Source: Neisseria perflava (lineage in GTDB: Bacteria; Pseudomonadota; Gammaproteobacteria; Burkholderiales; Neisseriaceae). Taken from it: DNA of 64,000 bases. A program made the translations under genes and the position numbers. Under the pieces are notes generated by a model. That model ran no database searches and was not told the origin of the DNA. It saw only the letters and a list, made by a program, of their open reading frames with translations. Location of the stretch: the NCBI RefSeq assembly GCF_019334725.1, contig NZ_CP079818.1:1240001-1304000 (forward strand). The letters are read 5' to 3'. This document shows, piece after piece, positions 17,865-26,725 of the stretch (its first letter is position 1; each line of letters begins with the position of its first letter).

Positions 17865-18641
17865 TTATTGATCGACGAATGCGCGCTCAATCAGGTAGTC
17901 GCCGCGAACGCCGGTTTTCGGAGAAACGGTCAGGCCGAATTCGTCCAAGACGCTGCAGGTGTCTTTCAACATGGCAGGGCTGCCGCACAGCATGGCGCGG
18001 TCGTCTTGCGGATTGATTTTAGGCAGGCCGATGTCTTCGAAGAGTTTGCCGCTGCGCATCAAATCGGTCAGACGGCCTTGGTGTACATATTCTTCGCGTG
18101 AAACGATTGGATAGTAAATCAGTTTTTCTTTAACCAAGTCGCCCAGGTATTCGTGTTCGGGCAATTCTTTGGTGAAGCGGTCGTAGTATGCCAAGTCTTT
18201 TTTGTAGCGTACGCCGTGAACCAAGATGATTTTTTCGAATTGCTCGTAAATTTCAGGGTCTTTGGTAATGCTCAAGAAAGGGGCGATGCCGGTACCGGTG
18301 CTCAAGAGGTAGAGGTGTTTGCCCGGATTCAGGTCGCCGGCAACCAATGTACCGGTCGGTTTTTTACTGATAAGGACATCGTCGCCGACTTTAAGGTGTT
18401 GTAGGCGGCTGGTCAATGGGCCGTCTTGTACTTTGATACTGAAAAATTCCAGATGCTCTTCCCAGTTGGCAGAAGCCACGCTGTATGCGCGCATTAGCGG
18501 TTTGCCGTCTACCATCAGGCCGACCATGACGAATTGGCCGTTTTCAAAGCGCAAAGATTCGTCACGGGTGCAGGTGAAAGTGAAGTAAGCGTCGGTCCAG
18601 TGGTGTACGGACAAGACTTTCTGGGTGTTGAATGCTGCCAT
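17865..18641 (-). CDS. fpr: Ferredoxin--NADP+ reductase
   Basis: A 258-residue FAD flavoprotein passing electrons between NADPH and ferredoxin or flavodoxin. The FAD-binding motif is RAYSVAS (about 51-57), the NADP-binding glycine loop is LSTGTGIAPFLS (about 112-123), and MLCGSPAM is near the C-terminus. Length fits the bacterial Fpr subclass. It lies between msbA and the haem genes. Confidence 0.94.
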   Translation of the reverse strand: MAAFNTQKVLSVHHWTDAYFTFTCTRDESLRFENGQFVMVGLMVDGKPLMRAYSVASANWEEHLEFFSIKVQDGPLTSRLQHLKVGDDVLISKKPTGTLVAGDLNPGKHLYLLSTGTGIAPFLSITKDPEIYEQFEKIILVHGVRYKKDLAYYDRFTKELPEHEYLGDLVKEKLIYYPIVSREEYVHQGRLTDLMRSGKLFEDIGLPKINPQDDRAMLCGSPAMLKDTCSVLDEFGLTVSPKTGVRGDYLIERAFVDQ

Positions 18642-18726
18642 TGATATTTCCTGTCGGATAAGGCCGTCTGAAAAGGATAGGTCGGGGCGGCCAAGGTTAA
18701 TAAAAAGAATGGAATATGGTGTTTAG

Positions 18727-20493
18727 CTACTTGCTTGCCGGTTTGGCTGATTTTTCGCTGAGGCTGTGCAGGTCGGAATAGCGTCCACCTGCGTTGATCA
18801 ATTCATGATGAGTGCCTTGTTCGACGACATTGCCTTCGTGCATGACAACGATGTTGTCGGCTTTTTCGATGGTCGAAAGTCGGTGGGCAATCACCAATGT
18901 GGTACGGTTTTGCATCAGGTTTTCCAATGCAGTTTGTACCAAACGTTCGGATTCATTATCCAATGCACTGGTGGCTTCGTCCAAAATCAAAATCGGCGCA
19001 TTTTTCAAAAGCGCACGCGCAATGGCGAGGCGTTGACGTTGGCCGCCGGACAGTTTTAAACCGTTTTCGCCAACTTCAGTGTGCAGGCCTTGTGGCATTT
19101 TTTGGATAAATTCCCAAGCATTTGCGGCTTTTGCAGCATTGATAATTTCTTCTTCACTGAATTTGTCAGCTTGAGCATAGGCAATGTTTTCAGCAATCGT
19201 ACCATTAAACAGGACAACGTTTTGGCCGACAAATGCCATACGGCTGCGCAGGCTTTCGAGCGTATATTCATTGATGTTGACGCCGCCGATCAAAACCTTG
19301 CCTTCATCCGGATTAAGGAAGCGCGGCAACATATTGGCCAAGGTAGTTTTACCGCAGCCTGATGCGCCGACCAATGCAGTCACTTTGCCTTGCGGTACAA
19401 GCAGGTTGATGTGGTTCAAGCTGTTGCGTTCGGCTTCAGGATAGCGGTGTACAACATTGCAAAATTCGATATCGCCAGGGTTTGGGCTGAGAATCTGTTT
19501 GCCTTCGTTGCTTTCTTCAGGTTGATCCAAAAAGGTGAAGACACTTTCAGCTGCCGCCAAACCGCGTTGCAGGGATTGCATCACGCCGGTCATGCGTTTG
19601 ATGGGGTCAAACATCATGATCATGCTGGACAAAAACGACATAAAATCGCCTGCACTAAATCCTGAAAGCCCTGCTTGGCGGGCTGCTGCGTAAATAATTG
19701 CAGCCAGAGCAACTGAAGCCATTAATTGCGTAATGCCGGTACCGGCAGAGCTGGCAGAAACCTGTTTGAGCAGGTTGCGGCGCACATCGTCGGCAATACG
19801 GTTGAAGCGGCGGTTTTCATAATCTTGACCGCCGTAGATTTTTACAACGCGTTCACCATTAATGCTCTCGCCCAAGACCTGCATCAGCTGGCCAAGATAA
19901 ATTTGGTTGTTGGCAGACAATTTGCGCAAGCGTTTGCTGACCGTTTGGATACATACGGCGACGACTGGCAAAATAATAAAAGTAATCAGGGTCAAACGCC
20001 AGTTCAGATAAGTTAGCAAGCCCAATAGGCCGACTACGCTCACGCCGTCTTTAGCAATCACGGTAATGACGTTAAACCCTGCATCGGTAATTTGATTGAC
20101 GTCGTTCAAGATACGAGACATCAAACGGCCGCCGGTATTGCTGCTGAAATACGAAGTCGGCAGGTGCATCATTTTGTTGAACATTTCACCGCGCAAGCGC
20201 TGCACCAAGTGGCTGGACAGATAAGTCGTGCAATATTCGTTAATGAAGTTGAACAGGCCACGAATGAAAAACAGCGCCACAATTGCCAGCGGCAACCATG
20301 ACATGCTTTTCATGTTTTTATCGACAAAACCTTCATTAATCAAAGGTTTGAGCAAGTAACCGAAAGCCGGCATCGTACCGGCGACAATCAGCATGGCCAC
20401 TACGGAGACGATAAACATCTTCCAATAGCTTTTTAAATATCCAAGCAAACGCTTGTACAGCTCCCAGTTGGATGTGGCTTGTGTTGTCTGCAT
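18727..20493 (-). CDS. msbA: Lipid A export ATP-binding/permease MsbA
   Basis: A 588-residue half-transporter that flips lipid A-core across the inner membrane. Six transmembrane helices span about residues 20-310. The ATPase follows, with Walker A GASGCGKTT, signature LSGGQRQR and Walker B LILDEATSALD. The homodimer is the functional form. It has its own upstream gap (20494-20719), which contains a DUS hairpin belonging to thrC. Confidence 0.95.
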   Translation of the reverse strand: MQTTQATSNWELYKRLLGYLKSYWKMFIVSVVAMLIVAGTMPAFGYLLKPLINEGFVDKNMKSMSWLPLAIVALFFIRGLFNFINEYCTTYLSSHLVQRLRGEMFNKMMHLPTSYFSSNTGGRLMSRILNDVNQITDAGFNVITVIAKDGVSVVGLLGLLTYLNWRLTLITFIILPVVAVCIQTVSKRLRKLSANNQIYLGQLMQVLGESINGERVVKIYGGQDYENRRFNRIADDVRRNLLKQVSASSAGTGITQLMASVALAAIIYAAARQAGLSGFSAGDFMSFLSSMIMMFDPIKRMTGVMQSLQRGLAAAESVFTFLDQPEESNEGKQILSPNPGDIEFCNVVHRYPEAERNSLNHINLLVPQGKVTALVGASGCGKTTLANMLPRFLNPDEGKVLIGGVNINEYTLESLRSRMAFVGQNVVLFNGTIAENIAYAQADKFSEEEIINAAKAANAWEFIQKMPQGLHTEVGENGLKLSGGQRQRLAIARALLKNAPILILDEATSALDNESERLVQTALENLMQNRTTLVIAHRLSTIEKADNIVVMHEGNVVEQGTHHELINAGGRYSDLHSLSEKSAKPASK

Positions 20494-20667
20494 ATCAATC
20501 CAGATTTAGAGCAAACATGCAATTCTAAACGAAAATATCTGTCATTACAATGTTTGCAATTGAAAGTCAAAAGGAGTTGGTATTGTTTTAACGCCTTGAT
20601 TTTATATGATAACGACTGTAATGCGGTTGGATTGGAATAACGCTGCCTACTTCATAAACACCAGTCG

Positions 20668-20696
20668 CGGCCGTCTGAAAAAGTTTCAGACGGCCT
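20668..20696 (-). terminator. DUS inverted pair after thrC
   Basis: CGGCCGTCTGAA, short loop, TTCAGACGGCCT, located 24 bp 3' of the thrC stop. Confidence 0.75.
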
Positions 20697-20719
20697 CTTC
20701 AGTCGTCAAAGACAGCCGG

Positions 20720-22129
20720 TTAAGCCAAAGCTTCCTTAATGATGTCTTTTACTGTCGTTGCGTTATTAGGGACAACACGGACCCGTTGTGGCAGGTTTTC
20801 CAAGCCTTCCAATGCGGCCGGACGGGGGATAGCAACTTCGCCAACAGCTTCATGGATGGTGGCTTCAAATTTGGCAGCCAATGCGGTTTCGAGGCAGACG
20901 ATGGTTTCGCCGGCTTCTCGTACTTCACGCGCTACTTTGACACCATCAGCTGTATGCGGATCAATCAGTTCATGATCTTGCTTGTAAACCTGTTTGATGG
21001 TGGCAAGGCGGTTGGCATGGGTCGATTTGCCGGAAACAAAGCCATATTGTTGATGTACTTTGTTTAAGACAAATTCCAAATTGAAACCTTTGCCGGAACC
21101 TACTTCAGCCCATAAGGTTTTGATTTCGTCTGCATCGCGGTCCATCAGGTCAAACACAAAACGCTCGAAGTTGGAGGCTTTGGAAATATCCATAGACGGG
21201 CTGGAAGTGACGTGGGTGTGTTCGCTGTTGCGCGGGCGGTATGCGCCGGTTTTGAAAAATTCGTCCAATACGTCGTTTTCATTGGTAGCGACAATCAAGC
21301 GGTGGATAGGCAGACCCATTTGGCGGGCGATATGGCCGGCGCAGACATTGCCGAAGTTGCCGCTTGGTACGCAGAAGCTGACTTTTTCGTCATTGCTCGA
21401 AGTGGCATTGAAATAACCGGCAAAGTAGTACACGACTTGGGCGACGATACGGCCCCAGTTGATGGAGTTGACTGTGCCGATGTGGTATTTGGCTTTGAAT
21501 TCGGCATCGTTTTGTACGGCTTTGACGATGTCTTGGCAGTCGTCAAACATGCCTTCAACGGCGATATTGTGGATATTAGCATCTTGCAGGCTGAACATTT
21601 GCGCGCGTTGGAATGCGCTCATTTTACCTTCCGGCGAGAGCATGAAGACGTTGACACCTTTTTTACCGCGCAGGGCGTATTCGGCGGCAGAGCCGGTGTC
21701 GCCGCTGGTGGCACCCAAGATATTGAGTTCTTTGCCTTCTTTGTTCAATACATATTCAAACGCATTGCCCAAGAATTGCATGGCCATGTCTTTGAATGCC
21801 AAAGTCGGGCCGTTGGAGAGGGCTTGAATTTTGATGCCGTCTGAAAGTGTGCGCACCGGAGTAATGGCTTGGGTACCGAATACTTCTTCGGTGTAGGTAC
21901 GGTTGATGATGTCGCGTAAATCATCAGCAGGGATGTCGGTGGTAAACAGGCTCATGACTTCAAACGCCAGCTCAGGATAGCTGAGTGTGCGCCATTGGTC
22001 TAAGGTAGCACGGTCGATTTGAGGGTATTGCTCAGGCAGCATCAAACCGCCGTCAGGAGCCAAACCCATCAATAAAACTTCGCTAAATTGCTTGCGTGCG
22101 GTTGCACCGCGCGTACTGATATATTTCAT
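20720..22129 (-). CDS. thrC: Threonine synthase
   Basis: A PLP enzyme converting O-phosphohomoserine to threonine. The 469-residue frame starts MKYISTRGATARKQFSEVLL, the normal family opening; the longer open frame upstream adds 21 unlikely residues. The PLP lysine is Lys113 in LAFKDMAMQFLG. The phosphate-binding segment SGDTGSAA and a long C-terminal domain match the long (class II) threonine synthases. Confidence 0.95.
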   Translation of the reverse strand: MKYISTRGATARKQFSEVLLMGLAPDGGLMLPEQYPQIDRATLDQWRTLSYPELAFEVMSLFTTDIPADDLRDIINRTYTEEVFGTQAITPVRTLSDGIKIQALSNGPTLAFKDMAMQFLGNAFEYVLNKEGKELNILGATSGDTGSAAEYALRGKKGVNVFMLSPEGKMSAFQRAQMFSLQDANIHNIAVEGMFDDCQDIVKAVQNDAEFKAKYHIGTVNSINWGRIVAQVVYYFAGYFNATSSNDEKVSFCVPSGNFGNVCAGHIARQMGLPIHRLIVATNENDVLDEFFKTGAYRPRNSEHTHVTSSPSMDISKASNFERFVFDLMDRDADEIKTLWAEVGSGKGFNLEFVLNKVHQQYGFVSGKSTHANRLATIKQVYKQDHELIDPHTADGVKVAREVREAGETIVCLETALAAKFEATIHEAVGEVAIPRPAALEGLENLPQRVRVVPNNATTVKDIIKEALA

Positions 22130-22272
22130 GATTTCTTCTCTATAAAAACAAAAGTATTGCCGATCAAAACAGGAAACCCGCCTGAGAACCATCCCGCAAG
22201 TCGCCCTATCCCGACCTTAATCCACTATAAACTTTCAGACAACCCCGATACACAGAGGTCGTCTGAAAAACA

Positions 22273-22650
22273 TTATCTATACAGACGCTTGAAACAAGCA
22301 TTGACGGTTTTCACCGTTACCGACGCAATCGCCCGATCGCGCGAAGAAGGATTCAAAACATCCATCAGCTCTTGAGCGGACACCTGATTCGGCGCCTCCT
22401 CGCTCGCGCAGCCGCAAATTTTGTCTTCCCACTCGCGCTGCTTGTCCGCACTCATTGTCAGCGCGATCAAACGCCACTCATTGCGCTTGTTCAATTCCGA
22501 ACGGCACTGATGATCGACCGCCATTTTCACCACACTGCCACCGATACCCGTACCGCCGCCCAAACCGCCGAACGCCGAGTCAGAATCATAAGCGCAACCG
22601 CCCAACAACGCCGCCACAGAAGCTACGGCAACCATCTTTTTCATATTCAT
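22273..22650 (-). CDS. Small lipoprotein, unknown function
   Basis: A 125-residue predicted lipoprotein: MNMKKMVAVASVAALLGGC, with the lipobox LGGC. The mature part begins with a Gly-rich stretch (GGLGGGTGIGG) and contains four further cysteines (HQC, ICGC, NAC). I chose the ATG at 22648-22650 for an AAGGGA site five bases upstream. The gene is flanked on both sides by single variant-type DUS (AGGTCGTCTGAA, 22256 and 22670). Function unknown. Confidence 0.78.
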   Translation of the reverse strand: MNMKKMVAVASVAALLGGCAYDSDSAFGGLGGGTGIGGSVVKMAVDHQCRSELNKRNEWRLIALTMSADKQREWEDKICGCASEEAPNQVSAQELMDVLNPSSRDRAIASVTVKTVNACFKRLYR

Positions 22651-22709
22651 AGCCATCCCTTGCCGCAAGGTCGTCTGAAACGCCCCGCAAAGTCTTTAAA
22701 CAAACGCGT

Positions 22710-22715
22710 ATTATA
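22710..22715 (-). promoter_or_regulatory. Candidate -10 box for the lipoprotein gene
   Basis: TATAAT on the minus strand, 60 bp before the lipoprotein start. No convincing -35 is visible. Confidence 0.4.
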
Positions 22716-22755
22716 CCGTAAGCAGTGTGAGATGGGGGATTGGGGAAAGTCGGGG

Positions 22756-22761
22756 TATAAT
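22756..22761 (+). promoter_or_regulatory. Candidate -10 box for the AT-rich membrane protein
   Basis: TATAAT on the plus strand, 32 bp before the ATG at 22794. It is divergent from the lipoprotein promoter. Confidence 0.4.
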
Positions 22762-22793
22762 CCGTCTTTTTTGGGAAAATAGAGGATTGATCA

Positions 22794-24209
22794 ATGGATA
22801 ACTCAAACGAAAACACGCAAAACCCTAAAGATAATCAAAACAAAATGACTGACGAAGGTATTCAAGAGCATTCAGTTGAAAATAAACAGCCTGCACAACA
22901 AAGAACACAAACAATTGACTATTTTGAAATCTTCAGCAAAATTTCCAGAATATCGACAGTATTAGGGATACTATTCGGGGGATATGTTATATATATCTAT
23001 CTCTTGAAGATTGACCAATTAAGTATTCTTCCTGAAGTAATAAGCAATCCCTCTAACTTGATAGCTTCGATTACAATTTTCATACCTATTTTTATTATCA
23101 TAATTTTGTTGTACCATCTTTCATTACATTTACTTTTAATATTATTTCCATTCATTAGAAAATTACTTCTTACAATACAGGACTATAGAAACTCAAAATC
23201 TCCTAAGGAAAATAACTCTACTGATAACTCTAATGACAACTCTAATGATAACTCTAATGAAATTATTCTAGGATTATTTTATATATTAATTATCTTATCT
23301 ATCAATTTTTGGTTACTTCCTAAATTCCTCAAATCTTTTTTAGAATATTTATTTCCAAAAATAGATGGGAATATATATATTTTATTTATACCTCTATTTT
23401 TTTTAATAATAGGAAATTTTCTCCGCAACAAGCTTTTTGAAAATTCAAACCTCAAAGAAGTTTTTATTAATATACTCACGATACTTGCTATAGTTATGAA
23501 TATACTTATATTAGCTTTGCCAGATAAAACAAGAATCTTAAACTTTACCCATGCCATTGAAATTCCTAGAAACTCCTCATGGTACTTATTGCATAATAAC
23601 TTCCAACAAAACAACGGTTCTCAGGAAACTAACGGCATTGATAAAAATGACTTAATAAAATTAAAACAAAATTTCAAATGTTCTATTCTTTCAGAAGAAG
23701 AAAAAACGGAAAAAAACATTGAATGCTCTTCGATTCCCGAACAACGCAACAACGCTCTATACGGCTATATGGCGTGGAATTTGGGGGACACCAAGGTTTT
23801 CTGCCCACCGACTACTGATAATACTAAAATCGATGACATTGAAGAATGGAAAATACCAGCTGAAAAATTAGGTAAGGAATGTATCGTCATCAGCGGAAAA
23901 GCCTTACAAATCATGCCGAAAGGTTATATCAGTACCAATACTGATGGCATTGACGACGGCAATCCTGACAATACCGGTCATGACGATCCTGCAATTGATA
24001 TTAATACTGACGTTAGATTCAAAAATGACCTTAACGCCCAATCCAATGCCGGCTTGAATAACTTCAATGTCCAACCTGTCCTGCCGATACAATCCAATGC
24101 AAAAAATATGTCAATCCAGATTAATTACGGCAGCTGTAATCATGATTCGCCAAGAAACAAGGATGGTCATCCTGATATAGGATACACGGACAAAAAAATC
24201 TGCCAGTAA
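22794..24209 (+). CDS. AT-rich multi-pass membrane protein, unknown function
   Basis: A 471-residue protein with a hydrophilic Asn/Gln-rich start (about 1-45). Hydrophobic segments follow at about 53-70, 88-118, 153-180, 194-210 and 225-243, then a soluble C-terminal half with several cysteines (CSIL, ECSS, FCPP, ECIV, NYGSC, KKICQ). A run of four 12-base repeats gives N-S-N-D units near residues 140-155, between membrane segments. The first two thirds are far more AT-rich than the surroundings. No family recognised. Flanking variant DUS and the AT content suggest a transferred gene. The C-terminal cysteines suggest an exported domain. Confidence 0.75.
   Translation: MDNSNENTQNPKDNQNKMTDEGIQEHSVENKQPAQQRTQTIDYFEIFSKISRISTVLGILFGGYVIYIYLLKIDQLSILPEVISNPSNLIASITIFIPIFIIIILLYHLSLHLLLILFPFIRKLLLTIQDYRNSKSPKENNSTDNSNDNSNDNSNEIILGLFYILIILSINFWLLPKFLKSFLEYLFPKIDGNIYILFIPLFFLIIGNFLRNKLFENSNLKEVFINILTILAIVMNILILALPDKTRILNFTHAIEIPRNSSWYLLHNNFQQNNGSQETNGIDKNDLIKLKQNFKCSILSEEEKTEKNIECSSIPEQRNNALYGYMAWNLGDTKVFCPPTTDNTKIDDIEEWKIPAEKLGKECIVISGKALQIMPKGYISTNTDGIDDGNPDNTGHDDPAIDINTDVRFKNDLNAQSNAGLNNFNVQPVLPIQSNAKNMSIQINYGSCNHDSPRNKDGHPDIGYTDKKICQ
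23211..23258 (+). repeat. Four 12-bp in-frame tandem repeats
   Basis: Unit GATAACTCTAAT with one or two changes per copy, encoding N-S-N-D steps. A 12-base unit keeps the frame, so slippage would vary protein length by four residues without breaking the gene. Confidence 0.75.
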
Positions 24210-24231
24210 GTTATGGCAAATCCATGCCGTC

Positions 24232-24327
24232 ATTCCCGCGCAGGCGGGAATCCATCTTTGACGAAAAGCAAAGCCATAAAAATCAATCAACTGAAATTCA
24301 CAAGCGGATTCCCGCCTGCGCGGGAAT
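24232..24327. repeat. NIME unit: dRS3 - RS - dRS3
   Basis: Two 20-bp dRS3 elements (24232-24251 and 24308-24327) of the form ATTCCC-N8-GGGAAT flank a 56-bp spacer. This is the standard neisserial intergenic mosaic element; dRS3 is also a known integration target for filamentous Nf prophages. Confidence 0.85.
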
Positions 24328-24389
24328 GACGGCTGTGATGTGTCCTGTTTTTATTGTTCCCTTTACCATCCGTCCGTTTTCAGACGACC

Positions 24390-24398
24390 TGCTATAAT
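24390..24398 (+). promoter_or_regulatory. Extended -10 promoter for rarA inside a variant-DUS pair
   Basis: TGCTATAAT is an extended -10 match, 38 bp before the rarA ATG. It sits in the loop between TTCAGACGACCT (24379-24390) and GTCGTCTGAA (24403-24412), so a hairpin would expose the promoter loop. Confidence 0.5.
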
Positions 24399-24435
24399 CC
24401 ACGTCGTCTGAAAATCCTCTTTCACGGAAACCGCC

Positions 24436-25743
24436 ATGTCCGACCTCTTCACCCGCCAACCCGATGCGCCGCTTGCCGAACGCCTGCGCCCGCATACGCT
24501 TGATGATGTTATCGGGCAGCAGCATTTAATCGGCGAAGGCAAGCCGCTGCGTGTGGCGGTGGAAGGCGGGAAGCCGCATTCTATGTTGCTGTGGGGGCCG
24601 CCGGGCGTGGGCAAGACGACGTTGGCGCGGATTTTGGCGCAGAGTTTCAATGCCCAGTTTCTGCCGGTTTCCGCCGTATTTTCAGGTGTAAAAGACATAC
24701 GAGAGGCAATTGAGAAAGCTGAAATTGCCTTGCAGCAAGGGCGCGCGACAATTTTGTTTGTTGACGAGGTACACCGCTTCAACAAAGCGCAACAGGACGC
24801 ATTTTTGCCTTATGTCGAAAGCGGCTTATTAACCTTTATCGGCGCTACCACGGAAAACCCGTCATTTGAAGTCAATCCGGCATTACTCAGCAGGGCGCAG
24901 GTTTATGTCTTGCAATCCTTGTCTTCAGACGACCTGAAGAAGCTGATTGCCAAAGTATTGGCTTTGCCCGAATACCAAGGTTTTACGATTGAAGCAGATG
25001 CGCAGGAGCTGCTCGTCAATACTGCCGACGGCGATGCGCGCAGATTGTTGAACTTGATCGAGCAGCTTTTACGCGCTGCTAATACACGCCGTCTGAAAAC
25101 CTTAACCGCCGAATTCCTTGCTGATAGTTTGGGCGCGCAAATCCGCCGTTTCGACAAAGGCGGTGAGAGTTTCTACAACCAAATCTCCGCCCTGCACAAA
25201 TCCGTGCGCGGTTCGCATCCTAACGCGGCATTGTATTGGTTCTGCCGTATGCTCGACGGCGGTACTGACCCGCGCTATCTTGCCCGCCGCATTGTCCGCA
25301 TGGCATGGGAAGATATCGGCTTGGCCGATCCGCGTGCTTTAACGATTGCCAATGATGCTGCCGCTACTTATGAGCGCTTAGGCTCGCCAGAAGGGGAACT
25401 CGCTTTAGCTCAAGCCGTGTTGTATCTCGCCGCAGCCGCTAAATCCAATGCAGGCTATAAGGCATACAACCAAATGCGCCGCTTCGTCAAAGAAAACGCC
25501 AGCGACGAAGTACCCGTCCACCTGCGCAACGCCCCGACCAAGTTGATGAAAGAATTGGGCTACGGACGCGAATACCGCTATGCCCATGATGAACCCAATG
25601 CCTACGCTGCTGGAGAAAGCTATATGCCCGACGGCTTGGACGAACCGGACTTCTACCAACCCGTCCCGCGCGGGCTGGAAATCAAAATCGGCGAAAAGCT
25701 GAAATGGTTGAAATCCTTGGATGAAGATGCGCTGGATGATTAA
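24436..25743 (+). CDS. rarA: Replication-associated recombination protein A (MgsA/RarA)
   Basis: A 435-residue AAA+ ATPase acting at stalled replication forks, related to yeast Mgs1 and human WRNIP1. It has Walker A GPPGVGKTTL (about 54-63), Walker B ILFVDEVHRFNKAQQD (about 111-126), the sensor GATTENPSFEVNPALLSR, and the C-terminal tetramerisation region (YNQISALHKSVRGSHPNAAL). It starts MSDLFTRQPDAPLAERLRP, the normal opening. Confidence 0.95.
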   Translation: MSDLFTRQPDAPLAERLRPHTLDDVIGQQHLIGEGKPLRVAVEGGKPHSMLLWGPPGVGKTTLARILAQSFNAQFLPVSAVFSGVKDIREAIEKAEIALQQGRATILFVDEVHRFNKAQQDAFLPYVESGLLTFIGATTENPSFEVNPALLSRAQVYVLQSLSSDDLKKLIAKVLALPEYQGFTIEADAQELLVNTADGDARRLLNLIEQLLRAANTRRLKTLTAEFLADSLGAQIRRFDKGGESFYNQISALHKSVRGSHPNAALYWFCRMLDGGTDPRYLARRIVRMAWEDIGLADPRALTIANDAAATYERLGSPEGELALAQAVLYLAAAAKSNAGYKAYNQMRRFVKENASDEVPVHLRNAPTKLMKELGYGREYRYAHDEPNAYAAGESYMPDGLDEPDFYQPVPRGLEIKIGEKLKWLKSLDEDALDD

Positions 25744-25809
25744 AACAGTAAATGTGTCTCAAGTTTCAGACGGCCTTTGGCCATTTTGAGCGTAATAAAT
25801 TGTTTAATA

Positions 25810-25839
25810 TTGGCATTATATCTTTAATTTCGCTATAAT
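25810..25839 (+). promoter_or_regulatory. Sigma-70 promoter for the 71-residue gene
   Basis: TTGGCA (25810-25815), 18-bp spacer, TATAAT (25834-25839), ending about 90 bp before the ATG at 25931. Confidence 0.55.
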
Positions 25840-25930
25840 TTTGTCATCCTATTTTCTTGCCGAATAATCGAATACATAAAAAATTGCGGCTGCTGAACCC
25901 GATTTCCGAAACAAAATTAGAAAGCAGATA

Positions 25931-26146
25931 ATGGACAATTTAGATCAAAGTCGTAGCCGTGCATGGCGACGACATCAAGAGCAACGCCCCAGTCATCGTG
26001 TACATGGCAAAAATCCTTTGAAATATAAACCTGAAAAAAAGTGGGATTTGATGTATCTCCGCAGCAATAAAATCAAACGTGCACAAAAACTGGGTTTTAT
26101 TTATCCGTTCAGACAGCATGAATTTGATGCTGAATGGTTTGACTAA
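25931..26146 (+). CDS. Small basic protein, unknown function
   Basis: A 71-residue soluble basic protein rich in Arg, Lys and His (SRAWRRHQEQRPSHRVHGKN) ending HEFDAEWFD. It has a consensus promoter upstream and a simple intrinsic terminator downstream, so it is probably expressed on its own. No family is recognised; the charge suggests nucleic-acid binding, which is a guess. Confidence 0.7.
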   Translation: MDNLDQSRSRAWRRHQEQRPSHRVHGKNPLKYKPEKKWDLMYLRSNKIKRAQKLGFIYPFRQHEFDAEWFD

Positions 26147-26189
26147 CTCAAAAGATACATTTTCGATTCAATCGAGATGGTTTTCACAA

Positions 26190-26212
26190 GGCGGATACTT
26201 TCCGCCTTTTTT
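26190..26212 (+). terminator. Intrinsic terminator without DUS
   Basis: GGCGGA, short loop, TCCGCC, then a run of T. It lies between the 71-residue gene and the phosphatase gene and ends only about eight bases before the latter's ATG. Confidence 0.65.
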
Positions 26213-26219
26213 AATTTTT

Positions 26220-26543
26220 ATGAATGCACTTTTTATTTGTAGTCGTAACCAATGGCGCAGTCCTACCGCTGAAACCGTATTTCGACGTTATCCAAATGTA
26301 CAGGCACGTTCTGCAGGGACCAGCCCCAATGCGCGGCATACTGTTTCCATAGACGGCATCGCATGGGCGGATAAGATTTTCGTGATGGAACAAAAACATA
26401 AGAGCCGTCTGTTGGCACAGTTTCCCCGTGCTTTGCAATATAAGGAAATGATTGTTTTAGATATTCCTGATGATTACAGATACATGGATGAAGAGTTGAT
26501 AGAAATATTGAAGGAAAGTGTCGTGCCTTATCTGTATAAATAA
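26220..26543 (+). CDS. Low-molecular-weight tyrosine phosphatase-like protein
   Basis: A 107-residue protein beginning MNALFICSRNQWRSPTAE. The P-loop C-X5-R (CSRNQWR, Cys7 to Arg13) is the catalytic signature of LMW phosphatases. The usual DP acid loop near the C-terminus is replaced by IPDDYRYMDEEL, in which an Asp may serve. It belongs to the short subfamily that opens LF(V/I)CSRN.WRSPTAE. No ribosome site precedes the ATG, because a terminator hairpin sits directly in front. The frame is open upstream to 26079, but earlier starts would overlap the previous gene. Confidence 0.8.
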   Translation: MNALFICSRNQWRSPTAETVFRRYPNVQARSAGTSPNARHTVSIDGIAWADKIFVMEQKHKSRLLAQFPRALQYKEMIVLDIPDDYRYMDEELIEILKESVVPYLYK

Positions 26544-26725
26544 TGAGGTTTTCCGTAAGATTATCTGAAAAAATATGATTGACTTTTAAGTGAAATTTAT
26601 TTCAATACCATCATTTGCTTCACGCATCACTGACAAATAAAACGCAAATCTAAAATCAAATTGAATTTTTCAGACGGCCTTTGCTGTTTGAATATTTTTA
26701 ACCTATACCATACACACACATTTCC

